Assembly (NCBI GenBank): GCA_028753945.1
Contig: JAPNXP010000008.1
Location: 1,860,001 to 1,924,000, forward strand
Source of the DNA: Hexactinellida sp. DTS-2022
Taxonomy: Eukaryota; Porifera; Hexactinellida
DNA: 64,000 nt
Direction: 5' to 3'
Made by a program: the position numbers and the translations under genes. Under the pieces are notes generated by a model. That model had not been told where the DNA came from. It worked only from the letters and a program-made list of their open reading frames with translations, and did no database searches. Below are positions 55,647-64,000 of the stretch, one piece after another; the first letter of the stretch is position 1, and the number at the start of each line of letters is the position of its first letter.

Positions 55647-56117
55647 AAAATCAATTCGGACATGTGCAGAACTTACAAAATCAATTCGGACATGTGCAGA
55701 ACTTACAAAAATCAATTCGGACATGTGCAGAACTTACAAAATCAATTCGGACATGTGCAGAACTTACAAAAATCAATTCGGACATGTGCAGAACTTACAA
55801 AAATCAATTCGGACATGTGCAGAACTTACAAAAATCAATTCGGACATGCGCAGAACTTACAAAAATCAATTCGGACATGTGCAGAACTTACAAAAATCAA
55901 TTCGGACATGTGCAGAACTTACAAAAATCAATTCGGACATGTGCAGAACTTACAAAAATCAATTCGGACATGTGCAGAACTTACAAAAATCAATTCGGAC
56001 ATGTGCAGAACTTACAAAAATCAATTCGGACATGCGCAGAACTTACAAAAATCAATTCGGACATGTGCAGAACTTACAAAAATCAATTCGGACATGTGCA
56101 GAACTTACAAAAATCAA
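55647..56117. repeat. Right array of 31-bp units (inverted)
   Basis: About 15 copies of 'tcaattcggacatgtgcaga' plus ACTTACAAAAA. Two units carry CATGCGC instead of CATGTGC (55845 and 56031), exactly 186 bp or six units apart, suggesting a block duplication of six units. Confidence 0.95.
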
Positions 56118-56564
56118 TCAAAATATCCCTCAAATTCGGACAAATGCATGCGCCTCAACAAGATGATTGATTAATTGAGAAAATCAGGAATTTCAATATG
56201 GCACTTCTAACATATCCATGGTCGGTTTTTTATTCAGCACTCCGTCATTATTTCGTAGTCAAAGATTGGACAAATTTATTTTAGTTTAAAAATCGAGGGA
56301 AGTTTTGTGTTTGTTCTTTCTTTTCAATACAAAAAGGTTAATAACTAAATAGTAGAAAACAAAATACAGTAGCTGTTTCTTTAGAGATGAAGCAGTGGGT
56401 GAGTAAAGATTGTTTTAAATTTACATTAGTAATAAAGAAAGATCTGTTGGAGTGTGAAATTGCTGATAATATTATTGTGGAGTATGTAGCTTTTGGAACC
56501 TTATCTGAAGAGCATTTCGATAATACAACTGTGCACTCACGATATTTATCACATTCACATAAGT

Positions 56565-57642
56565 CAGGGGGGGGGGGGGGGGTCAATCTTAAGAATACTA
56601 ACCCATAGGTGACTTCATGGAAAAATATATTTTTAGGGCATACCCACCCACCCCCCCTCACGAAGTACCAAGTACTTAACGAATTTATTGCTTTTGGACC
56701 CCTACACCCATTCAGTATTTTCCACAAGTGACACTCTGGAGTTGTCACCTGTGTCAGATTAGCATAAATTGATACGAAGTTAATTACACCTGGGCCCGTA
56801 TTCACTAAGATTACTTAGTACTTAAGTACTAAGTACGTACTTAGTTAAGTACATACTTAAGTCGTATTCAGTAAGAAATATTGTTGTACTTAAGTACATA
56901 CTTAACTAAGTACGTACTTAAGTACGAAATTGAATTATATTTATTGAATTATATTTAATAGCATAGCATATTAGTGTATGGAATGCTATTGTAATAGCTT
57001 GCTGTATTCTTTTAACTTTAAAAAGAATATTCTCAATGAAGTTCCTGTGATTTTTGTGCTTGAGAAAAAACAGACTTTTAGAAAACAACAACCAATTGTA
57101 ATACATGTTGAAAATAGAATCATAAACTTCCCCTAAAGTAAAGCAAGTACTACTAGAAATCTATTACAATGTTCTAATTAAACACCAACGTCTAAATAGT
57201 CAATAAAAGAAAATTCTTATAAGTTAAGTCAACTTAGTAGGTTACTTAAGTTTTGTACTTAAGTATGTACTTAAGTACACACATAAATCTTAGTGAATAC
57301 CAATCTTAGTGAATACGACTTAAGTAAGTACTTAACTTCCTAGTGAATACGGGCCCAGGTCCCTGAAGTCCTCCTATGCTGTCTGTCCTATGAGCATTTT
57401 TACCCAAACACACTTTTTTAATTTTTTTACAATTTTAATTAGTCAGCAATTCTCACCTTTAGGTGTGATAAAATTTAAAAAAATTACCCTTAGTGTAAAT
57501 TCTTGATAATTTGCTGCAAAATTTCGCAAAAATATTGATTCGTACCCTCCATGAAGTACCAGGTACTTCATGAAATATTTTTTTAAATGGGACCCACCAC
57601 CTGGCTATGGGTCAAGTATCTGTCGATTGACCCCCCCCCCTG
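56565..57642. mobile_element. 1.08 kb hAT-like element with poly-G ends, inside U2
   Basis: Both ends read CAGG followed by a long G run and GTCAATC (inverted). CATAAGT is duplicated at 56558-56564 and 57643-57649 (7 bp clear, the eighth base differs). Removing it keeps the host frame open (S-H-K-L-D-L-A-R). It contains a nested element at 56790-57358. Confidence 0.8.
56790..57358. mobile_element. Nested foldback MITE with GGGCCCGTATTCAC ends
   Basis: Ends 'ctgggcccgtattcactaag' and 'ctgggcccgtattcactagg' (reverse complement of the right). The subterminal DNA is dense in 'acttaagtac' palindromes. This GGGCCCGTATTCA terminus is familiar from abundant animal MITEs. Target duplication unclear. 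Confidence 0.75.
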
Positions 57643-58483
57643 CATAAGTTAGACCTAGCTAGAGGGGTATCAGATACATCTCAAATGCTTATTTCTATGA
57701 TAAATTTTATTTTGTAGAGAACACAAACTTTGCACTTAATTATGGTAAGTTGGTAACCTATTATGCTATTAACCAAAGTAAGGTTAGAAGTTCTGCAGTT
57801 CTGCGAAAAGCTGAATTTGATTTGTCTAGTTTACAGAGATATTCTAATGTTAACTGGACTGAGTTAATTAGCTTACGACAATATTAGAGAAATAGTGTTA
57901 TTGGTCTTCATGTTAGAGGATACATATAGTCATTAAGTCATAATCCTTTTGAAAACTGAAGACCAAATCAATTCTATTACGCTCTTATTGAAAGACATCC
58001 TACTTACTCCACTAGTCCAGTTCCACTTGCAGAAATGAATTGTTCAGGACACACCAGTGCTGAAATAAGTTATTTTTTGCACAAATAGTGCCTTGATGCA
58101 AAGAAAATACTGGGCGAACTAAACATTTCACAAGTTGAAATAGATTTCAGCTGGGTTTCGATTCACATTTCTTGTAGTATTTTTCTCAAGTGTGATATAG
58201 ATTCATATTTTCAGAAGTGTTGGAATATGGTAGATGTAAATTCTGCAGTCACTGAAACGGAATTTAAAGTAATTTTTAAATTATATTCTGCTCATTTATT
58301 ACACAGCATAGGATTTCATATAAATATAAATTTAAACAAAAAAAAGATGTGATAAAACTGTTTTTACATTGTATCGGAGTTATACTACGCGCTGTTGAAG
58401 TTAGAAGTATCAATAATTTATTCCAATTTTTATGCTTTGGATTTATGAGTAGTTCTTTAAGTGCAATAGTAAAGACGGTAAAC

Positions 58484-58548
58484 GGATTTTTCGTCGCCTG
58501 GATGTTTCGTCGCCGGAAGTTTCGTCGCCGGATGTTTCGTCGCTGGAA
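58484..58548. repeat. Left 15-16-bp array of MULE3
   Basis: Four 'ttcgtcgcc' cores spaced 16, 15 and 15 bp. Confidence 0.9.
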
Positions 58549-58761
58549 AATTATTGGCACACAGTTTTTGATACCTTACAGTGTTTACAATGTTTATTTT
58601 ATGTCACCTATGGTTTCTAATTTGTATTTTATGTTACATATTGTTACTAATTGGTTTTATATTCACACTACACGTGTTATTTAATAATACGGGATCTAGT
58701 GATAGATCTGATAAGTATAAATGGCATATCTGTACTCGATTTCTCATTAATTATTCGAAAT

Positions 58762-60177
58762 ATGGCAACTCCTTTATTAGCAGAATCTATCCGAAGCAAG
58801 AGAGGGAAGGATAAACTTGTTATCCTAGGATTCATCTATACCCTAAATAAATCAAATAATGGACTAAACCACTGGGTATGTGAAAATCGCGGGCACTGCA
58901 AAGCGCGAATAAGCACCAACATTGACTTATCAATTGTGAAACCAAGGGAATTCAACGAAATCCTTGATAGCCACACCCATGGACCGGATATTTCACGCAT
59001 TGAAATGCTCAAGGGCTATAATTTAATGAAAGAACGTGCTAGCCACAATTCAGATGAAAGTACAAGGGCTATTTTTGCTTCCGGAGTTGAAACTATGTCA
59101 GATACAAGTCTAACCAAACTTCCGAAAACAGAATCAATTAAGAGAATGATTCGTGTACATAAAAACGGTTCTGAAAGAATTATTAACCCAGCAACGGCGT
59201 CAGAAATACACATTCTAGAAAGATATCGAGTAACTCCAAAGGGCGAATCATTCCTACTCTTCGATTCTGGTGTAGGAGATAATAGTAGAATTATCATCTT
59301 CGCTACACCAAAAATGTTTTCAATATTAAGAGATTCTCAAAGATGGTACGCTGATGGAACGTTTAAAGTTGTACCCCAACAATTTTATCAGCTCTACACC
59401 ATCCACGCTGAAAAAGGTGGCTATATATTTCCTTGTATTTATATACTAACTGTCAACAAAAATGGAACCACTTATGACAGAATATTCAGAAAGCTTTTAG
59501 AAATAGAACCTGCCTTAAACCCTTCTCACATCATGGTAGATTTTGAGAAAGCGTCAATCAATGCACTAGAAGAACATTTTCTGGCTGTCGTGTCTGGATG
59601 CTTCTTCCACTTCTCTCAAAATATTTTTAGGAAGATCCAATCAAAGGGATTGACAAATCAATACATGGAAGATTCTGAATTTGCTGTAACCATGAGAATG
59701 CTCCCAAGTCTGGCATTTGTCCCAGAATACGATGTATCTGACTGTTTCTTAATACTCATGGCGGATTTCCCCCAATGTGCGTTGGAAATTGGTGAATATT
59801 TCGAAGAAACCTACATTGGAAAGAGATTGCCAGACCAAACCAGAAGAATACCTCCATTCCCCATTAGGATGTGGAATATGTATTATCACGTAATAAACAA
59901 AACAGCTCGAACCAATAACGCTGTTGAGGGATGGCATAACGCTTTTCAATCAAGCATTTCATGTTCTCATCCCAGTTTTCCGAAATTCGTTAAACTTTTA
60001 CAACGAGAGCAAGGGATACAAGATGTGAAATACGCTAAATGGGAAGGAGGAAATTTTCCTCAACCTTCGAAATTAAGTATTGAGCGTGAGGGAAGGCTAT
60101 ACAATTTGGTCTCAGATTATTCTAATCGTGACCTTCTTACATATTTAAGAGGTATAGCACATAATTTTACTTTCTAA
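58762..60177 (+). CDS. MULE transposase with FLYWCH domain, intact
   Basis: I start at the ATG at 58762 (MATPLLAESIRSKRGKDKLV), since the longer open frame upstream has no family similarity. The protein has 471 residues. Residues about 20-75 are a FLYWCH finger ('NHWVCENRGHCKARIS', then HTHG). The core shows 'WYADGTFKVVPQQFYQLYTI' (Asp198), 'MVDFEKASINALEEHF' (Asp260), 'GCFFHFSQNIFRKI' at 279-292 and 'TNNAVEGWHNAF' (Glu389), the full catalytic triad. Unlike the element at 52260 there is no RING; the protein ends HNFTF shortly after the core. It is expected to bind the 15-16-bp terminal repeats and move the element. No stop or shift, so it may be active or recently so. The whole element interrupts the family U gene. 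Confidence 0.92.
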   Translation: MATPLLAESIRSKRGKDKLVILGFIYTLNKSNNGLNHWVCENRGHCKARISTNIDLSIVKPREFNEILDSHTHGPDISRIEMLKGYNLMKERASHNSDESTRAIFASGVETMSDTSLTKLPKTESIKRMIRVHKNGSERIINPATASEIHILERYRVTPKGESFLLFDSGVGDNSRIIIFATPKMFSILRDSQRWYADGTFKVVPQQFYQLYTIHAEKGGYIFPCIYILTVNKNGTTYDRIFRKLLEIEPALNPSHIMVDFEKASINALEEHFLAVVSGCFFHFSQNIFRKIQSKGLTNQYMEDSEFAVTMRMLPSLAFVPEYDVSDCFLILMADFPQCALEIGEYFEETYIGKRLPDQTRRIPPFPIRMWNMYYHVINKTARTNNAVEGWHNAFQSSISCSHPSFPKFVKLLQREQGIQDVKYAKWEGGNFPQPSKLSIEREGRLYNLVSDYSNRDLLTYLRGIAHNFTF

Positions 60178-60325
60178 TATATATTTCAACTTTATTTTAC
60201 ATTTATTTCAACTACTATATTTTCATTTTTATTTATTGGATATATAATTAAACAGTACTCTTCTAATTGTTTTAACTTTACATGTATTTATAAACATTAC
60301 ACATCGTTATTACACTTAATACAGT

Positions 60326-60408
60326 TGGGGGACGAAACATCCGGCGACGAAACTTCCGGCGACGAAACATCCAGGCGACGAAAATTCCGGCGACGAAACA
60401 TCCGCCAT
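60326..60408. repeat. Right 15-16-bp array of MULE3 (inverted)
   Basis: Five 'ggcgacgaaa' or 'gggacgaaa' cores spaced 15-16 bp, the reverse complement of the left array. Confidence 0.9.
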
Positions 60409-61340
60409 TCAGTAAGACACATCTCATTTGCTAGAAATATTCATTAGTAATGAATCCGTAAACTTTTTAGAGACCAATGAATATTGGGTGGGATAATATA
60501 TGGATTATAATAAGGATAGTAAACATTCAGAGAAAAATCCCCTTTCTGCAAACATTTTGTAATTATTGCAAAAATTGCAAATCTAGGATCAACAATAATC
60601 CTGGAAAAAATGCAGATCTAAATGCTTATTATAATCATGAGCTTATAGAATACTTGTTAACATAATACCTACCTATATTACCTTTATGGAGTGGAATAAT
60701 CTCAAGACCTATCAGTGTGACGGATATGAACAAGAAGAGGCATCTTTAGCAAAGCTATTGTGAAGAATTGGGTGAGTTAAATACTTTGGAATCGAAAACT
60801 AATTTGAGGCCTGGAGATTTTATAGAATTGCTATATCCTGGAATAGTGAGTAAGGTTATCAGCACTTCAATTTTCCTTTCACCCGCGAGCGAATAAGGTA
60901 TTGAAAGGTATAAAAGAGTAAGAAATAGTTTGGAAGAGGAAAGTGCTGATGAATGGTCACGAAAAAAGAAAATGTATTGCGGTTATTTACCACATAAATC
61001 ATATGACTTTCAAACATTTAAGAAGACAAAAGTTGAGAGTAAAAACTAAATGTGTAAAATTAAGCGTTGATTTGTCCCACGGAAATGTTAAAGGTTATCT
61101 AGTTTACGTAAGCAAACTGCATCAAACGTAATGCGAGTTGCCTCTATAATTACAGATGAGGAATAGTTGAGACTGGGATAATACGATATATACTCTAAGC
61201 TTTCGTCCCCAACATATATACTGACAGATTTCTACGTGTAAAGACTAAAGAGTGGAAGTTTCAATTTCGCGAGGAGTTACCGTACTCTTATAATGATATG
61301 CTAGAAAATGAAGTAAGATTATCTAATTATTCCCCGAATT

Positions 61341-61835
61341 TGACTCAATAATCACTCCCCTACAAAAGGTATTCGTACTCCATAAAATCCCATATAAAAT
61401 AGTATTATAGTGTGTCTATAAAAATGTATATTGTATTCGTAATATATAGGATATTGTAATTTTGATTCCAAATTCTTATTCTATCTATTCGAAATATACA
61501 TAGCAGAAGCCTTCACCTCTGTTTTCTACTGATTAGGTTAAAAATTACCATTAATTGCCACAATGTGCCACTTGTTCCCACCTCGTACCATGTTGACAAT
61601 TGGAAGAATAGTACATCGTGTCACCGGATGATAATTATCAAACTAATCAATAGGTTATTAAGTTGAAACCTTCTATAAAGGTTAATTCCGATGCGTTGAA
61701 TACGATACTCCAATCAAAAATAACCACATCTCATATAATTTGAATGCATTAGCGCATAATATTAGAATTATATAGTACTATTTCCAATGTGAATTTTTGG
61801 GTGTACGAATACTTTTGATATGGGGGTGTATAATT
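61341..61835. other. Gene-free AT-rich stretch
   Basis: Nothing recognised except a GTGCCACTTGTTCCCACC patch near 61566. It may include a decayed upstream part of the OTU copy. Confidence 0.4.
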
Positions 61836-62283
61836 GGCGATGTAAATCGCTATTTCTCGATAATTTCTTACCTCATCACTGATACTGTCTGGCAGTCAAG
61901 ATTTCCATGCAGAGTTTAGGGAGCTAATAATCGATAATATGCTAGGTGACCTAAGTATGAGTTGCAGTAAATATTTACGCACAAAATATGTTTATATTCA
62001 GAGTAATTATCGAAACGTATAAGACTGGGTTAACAAAACAGGAATGAGGGAGAGTGGGAAATGGGCTACAGATCTTGAGGTGTTTGCAACTGCTTTGTTA
62101 TTTAATATATATTTCTTGTTATTCTTAGGTCCGTTAGGTACACTTTGGATTGGAATTTCAAGGAATGGATCAACTTTTGAAGATTTAATGAAGGCGCCAA
62201 CCCCAAATGGGATCTATATACGAAATGTTGGGAATCATTATGAATCTATAAATTTTCTGAAATCGAAAATATTCGTTAATTAA
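61836..62283 (+). pseudogene. OTU-family cysteine protease, decayed
   Basis: The plus strand reads GDVNRYFSIISYLIT where active OTU enzymes have G-D-G-N-C-L-F-R, so the catalytic Cys is replaced by Arg. After a frame change it continues 'DFHAEFRELIIDNM', an in-frame TAA near 62022, then 'GKWATDLEVFATALLFNIYF' and an end NGIYIRNVGNHYESI with the catalytic-type His in NHY. OTU proteases remove ubiquitin; related domains also occur inside some animal transposons. The lost Cys, the stop and at least one shift mean it is not functional. Similarity was judged by motif only. Confidence 0.65.
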
Positions 62284-63296
62284 TTTTCTAATTAAACAAG
62301 GTAGAGTTTTAGAAGAGATGCAAATAATTTTACAGCAATTTGTAGATGTACTATGCTATTATATTTAATGGCGCCCTTTTAATATAGTATCAGTGAAAGG
62401 AATTCATGCATATCATCATTAATGTGTTAAATCATAAACCAATATATTAGTTCTCTCTATGTTTCCATGTTTCTACTACGTAGTTCTTTACCTTTCTTAG
62501 AATAACTTTGGTATTCTCAATCTTTCATATCTCCTATAAGCAATAATGATAATTGTCACAATTATAATATCATGCACTCCTCATTGAGTCGTTGGTAAGT
62601 TATATTCTGAAATAATATGTTGCTCGACAATTACATGAGATTCACCTCTTTAAAAGGAAATACGTATATTTGGAGAGCATTAACATCGGCACAAGTAAGA
62701 TCATTCCCAAGCAGGAGTCAGATAGAAGTTAAGCGAATATGGAAATGAAAAAAACCTGGAGTTACTTAAAATACCTAACATTGTTATAGTAACCATAATA
62801 TTGTGTACATGTATGATTCTGTCTCTCAATGAATATTGCATTCTAAATACTTTTATATTTGAAATTGTATGTGTTATTATGTAAAGTAAGTGCGAATATT
62901 GCAATCATGAATGCAGAAACAAATTACTAATCCTGATATAATTAGGAAGTGCAGTCATGAATTATTATTCAGAGGTACCAAAATCTTTAGTTCCATTGAA
63001 AACTGTGACGCAAATCAAATAAATTATTATCAATAATATTATTAGAGTTGACAACATAATCTACACTATCGATAAGTATGCAAATGATCATTGAAAGCTG
63101 ATTTGAGTGAAATTCTTTTAGGTCGAAATATATATTTGGAGCTGAGAGAATCGAGCTTAGTAGCCGATTTTTTTCCAAAAAGAGTAATTTACAATTTTAA
63201 CCAGAAAAGCATTTCTTACGCTATCGAAGCTATCATAGCCGAGTTTATGGAGAGATTCGACGAATTGCTCTATTGAAGTGATTACTAGATGACAGG
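62284..63296. other. Gene-free AT-rich stretch
   Basis: Several short open frames (for example 62701-62904 minus and 63091-63276 plus) show no recognisable family. No repeat structure recognised. Confidence 0.4.
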
Positions 63297-64000
63297 GTTG
63301 GGTTCAATTATAATTGTTATTAATTCAATTACAATTAATTACGTTTTTGAAATAATTGTAATTGTAATTGAAAAACACAAATCCCTATAATTTGTAATTG
63401 TAATTGTATTGAAATACACAAATTCCTATAATTGTAATTGTAATTATAAAGCACTAATCCATTTTGGAAATTTTGATAGTAATAAATTGTTCTTAAAAGC
63501 AGACGGAAAAATTGTCGATTACACGTTTTCTAATGTATATTAATATAAATTATTAGACACCAGTATGGCTTGGCTTCTCTTTGTAATCATGACGTAAATA
63601 TTGAGCATTCAGTACTCAGCCATTTACCTACTCATAGGATTGGATTCAATTATAACTATAATTAATTTAAATTTTTGACATACAGTATTTTCCCGAATAA
63701 GCGCCCCGACGCTTATTGTTTTCGTGGGCCAAAATTATCCTGAAATTTTTGTGAAGAATCCAGAATATAATATTTAGGTCGGTTCTAATGGTTTTCACCA
63801 ACAGTCTACCTACCGAAGTTGCCAAAATCAATGGAATTACATTACAGTGATCAACTAGTGTGTATAAATTTATCATACCAATGTCATTTTTATTAACCCG
63901 GCGCATATTCAAGCCCCCGGCGCTTATTCGGAGAAATAAGGTAATTGTAATTGTAATTGTAACTGTAATTGAAAAACACAAATAAGTATAATTGTAATTG
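63297..64000. repeat. ATTGTAATTG-rich repeat, continuing past the window end
   Basis: Runs of 'attgtaattgtaattg' and 'caattataattgttattaat' at 63300-63460 and 63940-64000 surround a MITE. A second 'ggattcaattataactataa' start lies at 63640. The right limit is outside the window. Confidence 0.7.
63683..63941. mobile_element. Pogo/Tigger-like MITE
   Basis: The left 'cagtattttcccgaataagc' and the reverse complement of the right 'ccttatttctccgaataagc' are inverted ends. TA precedes the left end. Non-coding. Confidence 0.6.

Larger units (their letters stand above)
52260..56156 (+). mobile_element. Complete 3.9 kb MULE with inverted tandem-array termini (MULE-RING1)
   Basis: AACAAGATG occurs at 52251-52259 and 56157-56165, a perfect 9-bp target duplication, the size expected for Mutator-like elements. 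The outermost sequences are 'ggggagctgcacatgtccg' (left) and 'gaggcgcatgcatttgtccg' (reverse complement of the right), both followed by AATTTG. Inside these come facing arrays of a 31-bp unit (52268-52605 and 55647-56117), then a single intact transposase gene. A non-coding segment (54422-55636) lies between the gene and the right array. It looks complete and comparatively young. Confidence 0.92.
58477..60410 (+). mobile_element. 1.93 kb intact MULE (MULE3) inserted in U2
   Basis: The left end 'ggtaaacggatttttcgtcg' and the reverse complement of the right end 'gaatggcggatgtttcgtcg' lead into facing arrays of a 15-16-bp unit (TTCGTCGCCGGATGT, about four copies on the left and five on the right). 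AGTAAAGAC (58468-58476) and AGTAAGAC (60411-60418) are a probable 9-bp target duplication with one base lost. One open transposase gene fills the interior. Confidence 0.85.
56387..61340 (+). pseudogene. Family U protein remnant (copy 2), split by two elements
   Basis: Plus-strand blocks: 'KQWVSKDCFKFTLVIKKDLL' with a YLSHSHK end, continuing after a 1.08 kb insertion as L-D-L-A-R-G-V-S-D-T-S-Q. Then 'YYAINQSKVRSSAVLRKAEF', 'YYALIERHPTYSTSPVPLAE' and 'WVSIHISCSIFLKCDIDSYF'. The MULE follows. After it come 'NNPGKNADLNAYYNHELIEY' with LLT.YLPILPLWSGII, 'ESKTNLRPGDFIELLYPG', and a Lys-rich tail with KKKMYCGYLPHKSYDF. YLPILPLWSGII and RPGDFI match U1 (minus strand, 42250-42420). Several stops break it. 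No long inverted repeats like those of U1 were found around this copy. Biochemical function unknown. Confidence 0.5.

Noticed and set aside
52260..56156. CRISPR array, because of the regular 31-bp repeats
   Set aside because: There are no unique spacers; units are directly adjacent, and they form the inverted termini of a eukaryotic transposon.
62701..63276. Short frames near the right end (62701-62904 minus, 62987-63178 minus, 63091-63276 plus)
   Set aside because: All are about 60 codons, with no recognisable motif and no splice-consistent neighbours that I could establish.

Overview
This is an AT-rich stretch of an animal nuclear genome, most likely from an invertebrate. Spliceosomal exons of conserved genes are present: the last exon of an acetyl-CoA acetyltransferase at 12516-13003 (+) and the last exon of the peroxisomal import receptor PEX5 at 33368-34137 (-). 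The mobile elements belong to families typical of animals (FLYWCH-type MULEs, THAP9/P-element transposases, hAT, pogo/Tigger-like, TTAA-type). I cannot name the species or phylum. I saw no bacterial operon, rRNA, tRNA or CRISPR array.

Almost everything else is transposon-derived. 1-8.4 kb: a ZMYM-type hAT remnant and dispersed repeats. 8.4-12.2 kb: a 3.77 kb element with about 1 kb inverted arms. 14.1-17.8 kb: an element bounded by inverted tandem arrays that carries a small four-exon gene. 18.1-19.0 kb: a half MULE-RING transposase. 20.9-24.85 kb: a broken member of a large uncharacterised animal protein family, interrupted by a TTAA-type element. 25.0-28.4 kb: two P-element transposase remnants head to head. 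30.6-31.1 kb: a dead cyclophilin copy. 36.5-38.2 kb: a damaged transposon-associated gene. 39.3-47.0 kb: an unclassified 7.8 kb element (U) with about 285 bp terminal inverted repeats and many nested insertions. 49.4-51.9 kb: a third P-element remnant. 52.26-56.16 kb: a complete MULE encoding a transposase fused to a RING finger. 56.4-61.3 kb: a second U copy, split by a hAT-like element and an intact MULE. 61.8-62.3 kb: a dead OTU protease.

The main pattern concerns the MULEs. Their termini are inverted arrays of short tandem repeats. The full-length MULE-RING element is bounded by 31-bp repeats (about 12 and 15 copies) and a 9-bp target duplication. The half copy has 31-bp repeats of unrelated sequence. 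The third MULE has 15-16-bp repeats. The 14-18 kb element has 135-bp repeats. A second pattern is exact in silico excision: removing several small elements together with one copy of the target duplication rejoins an interrupted reading frame, which confirms both the insertion boundaries and the host protein.
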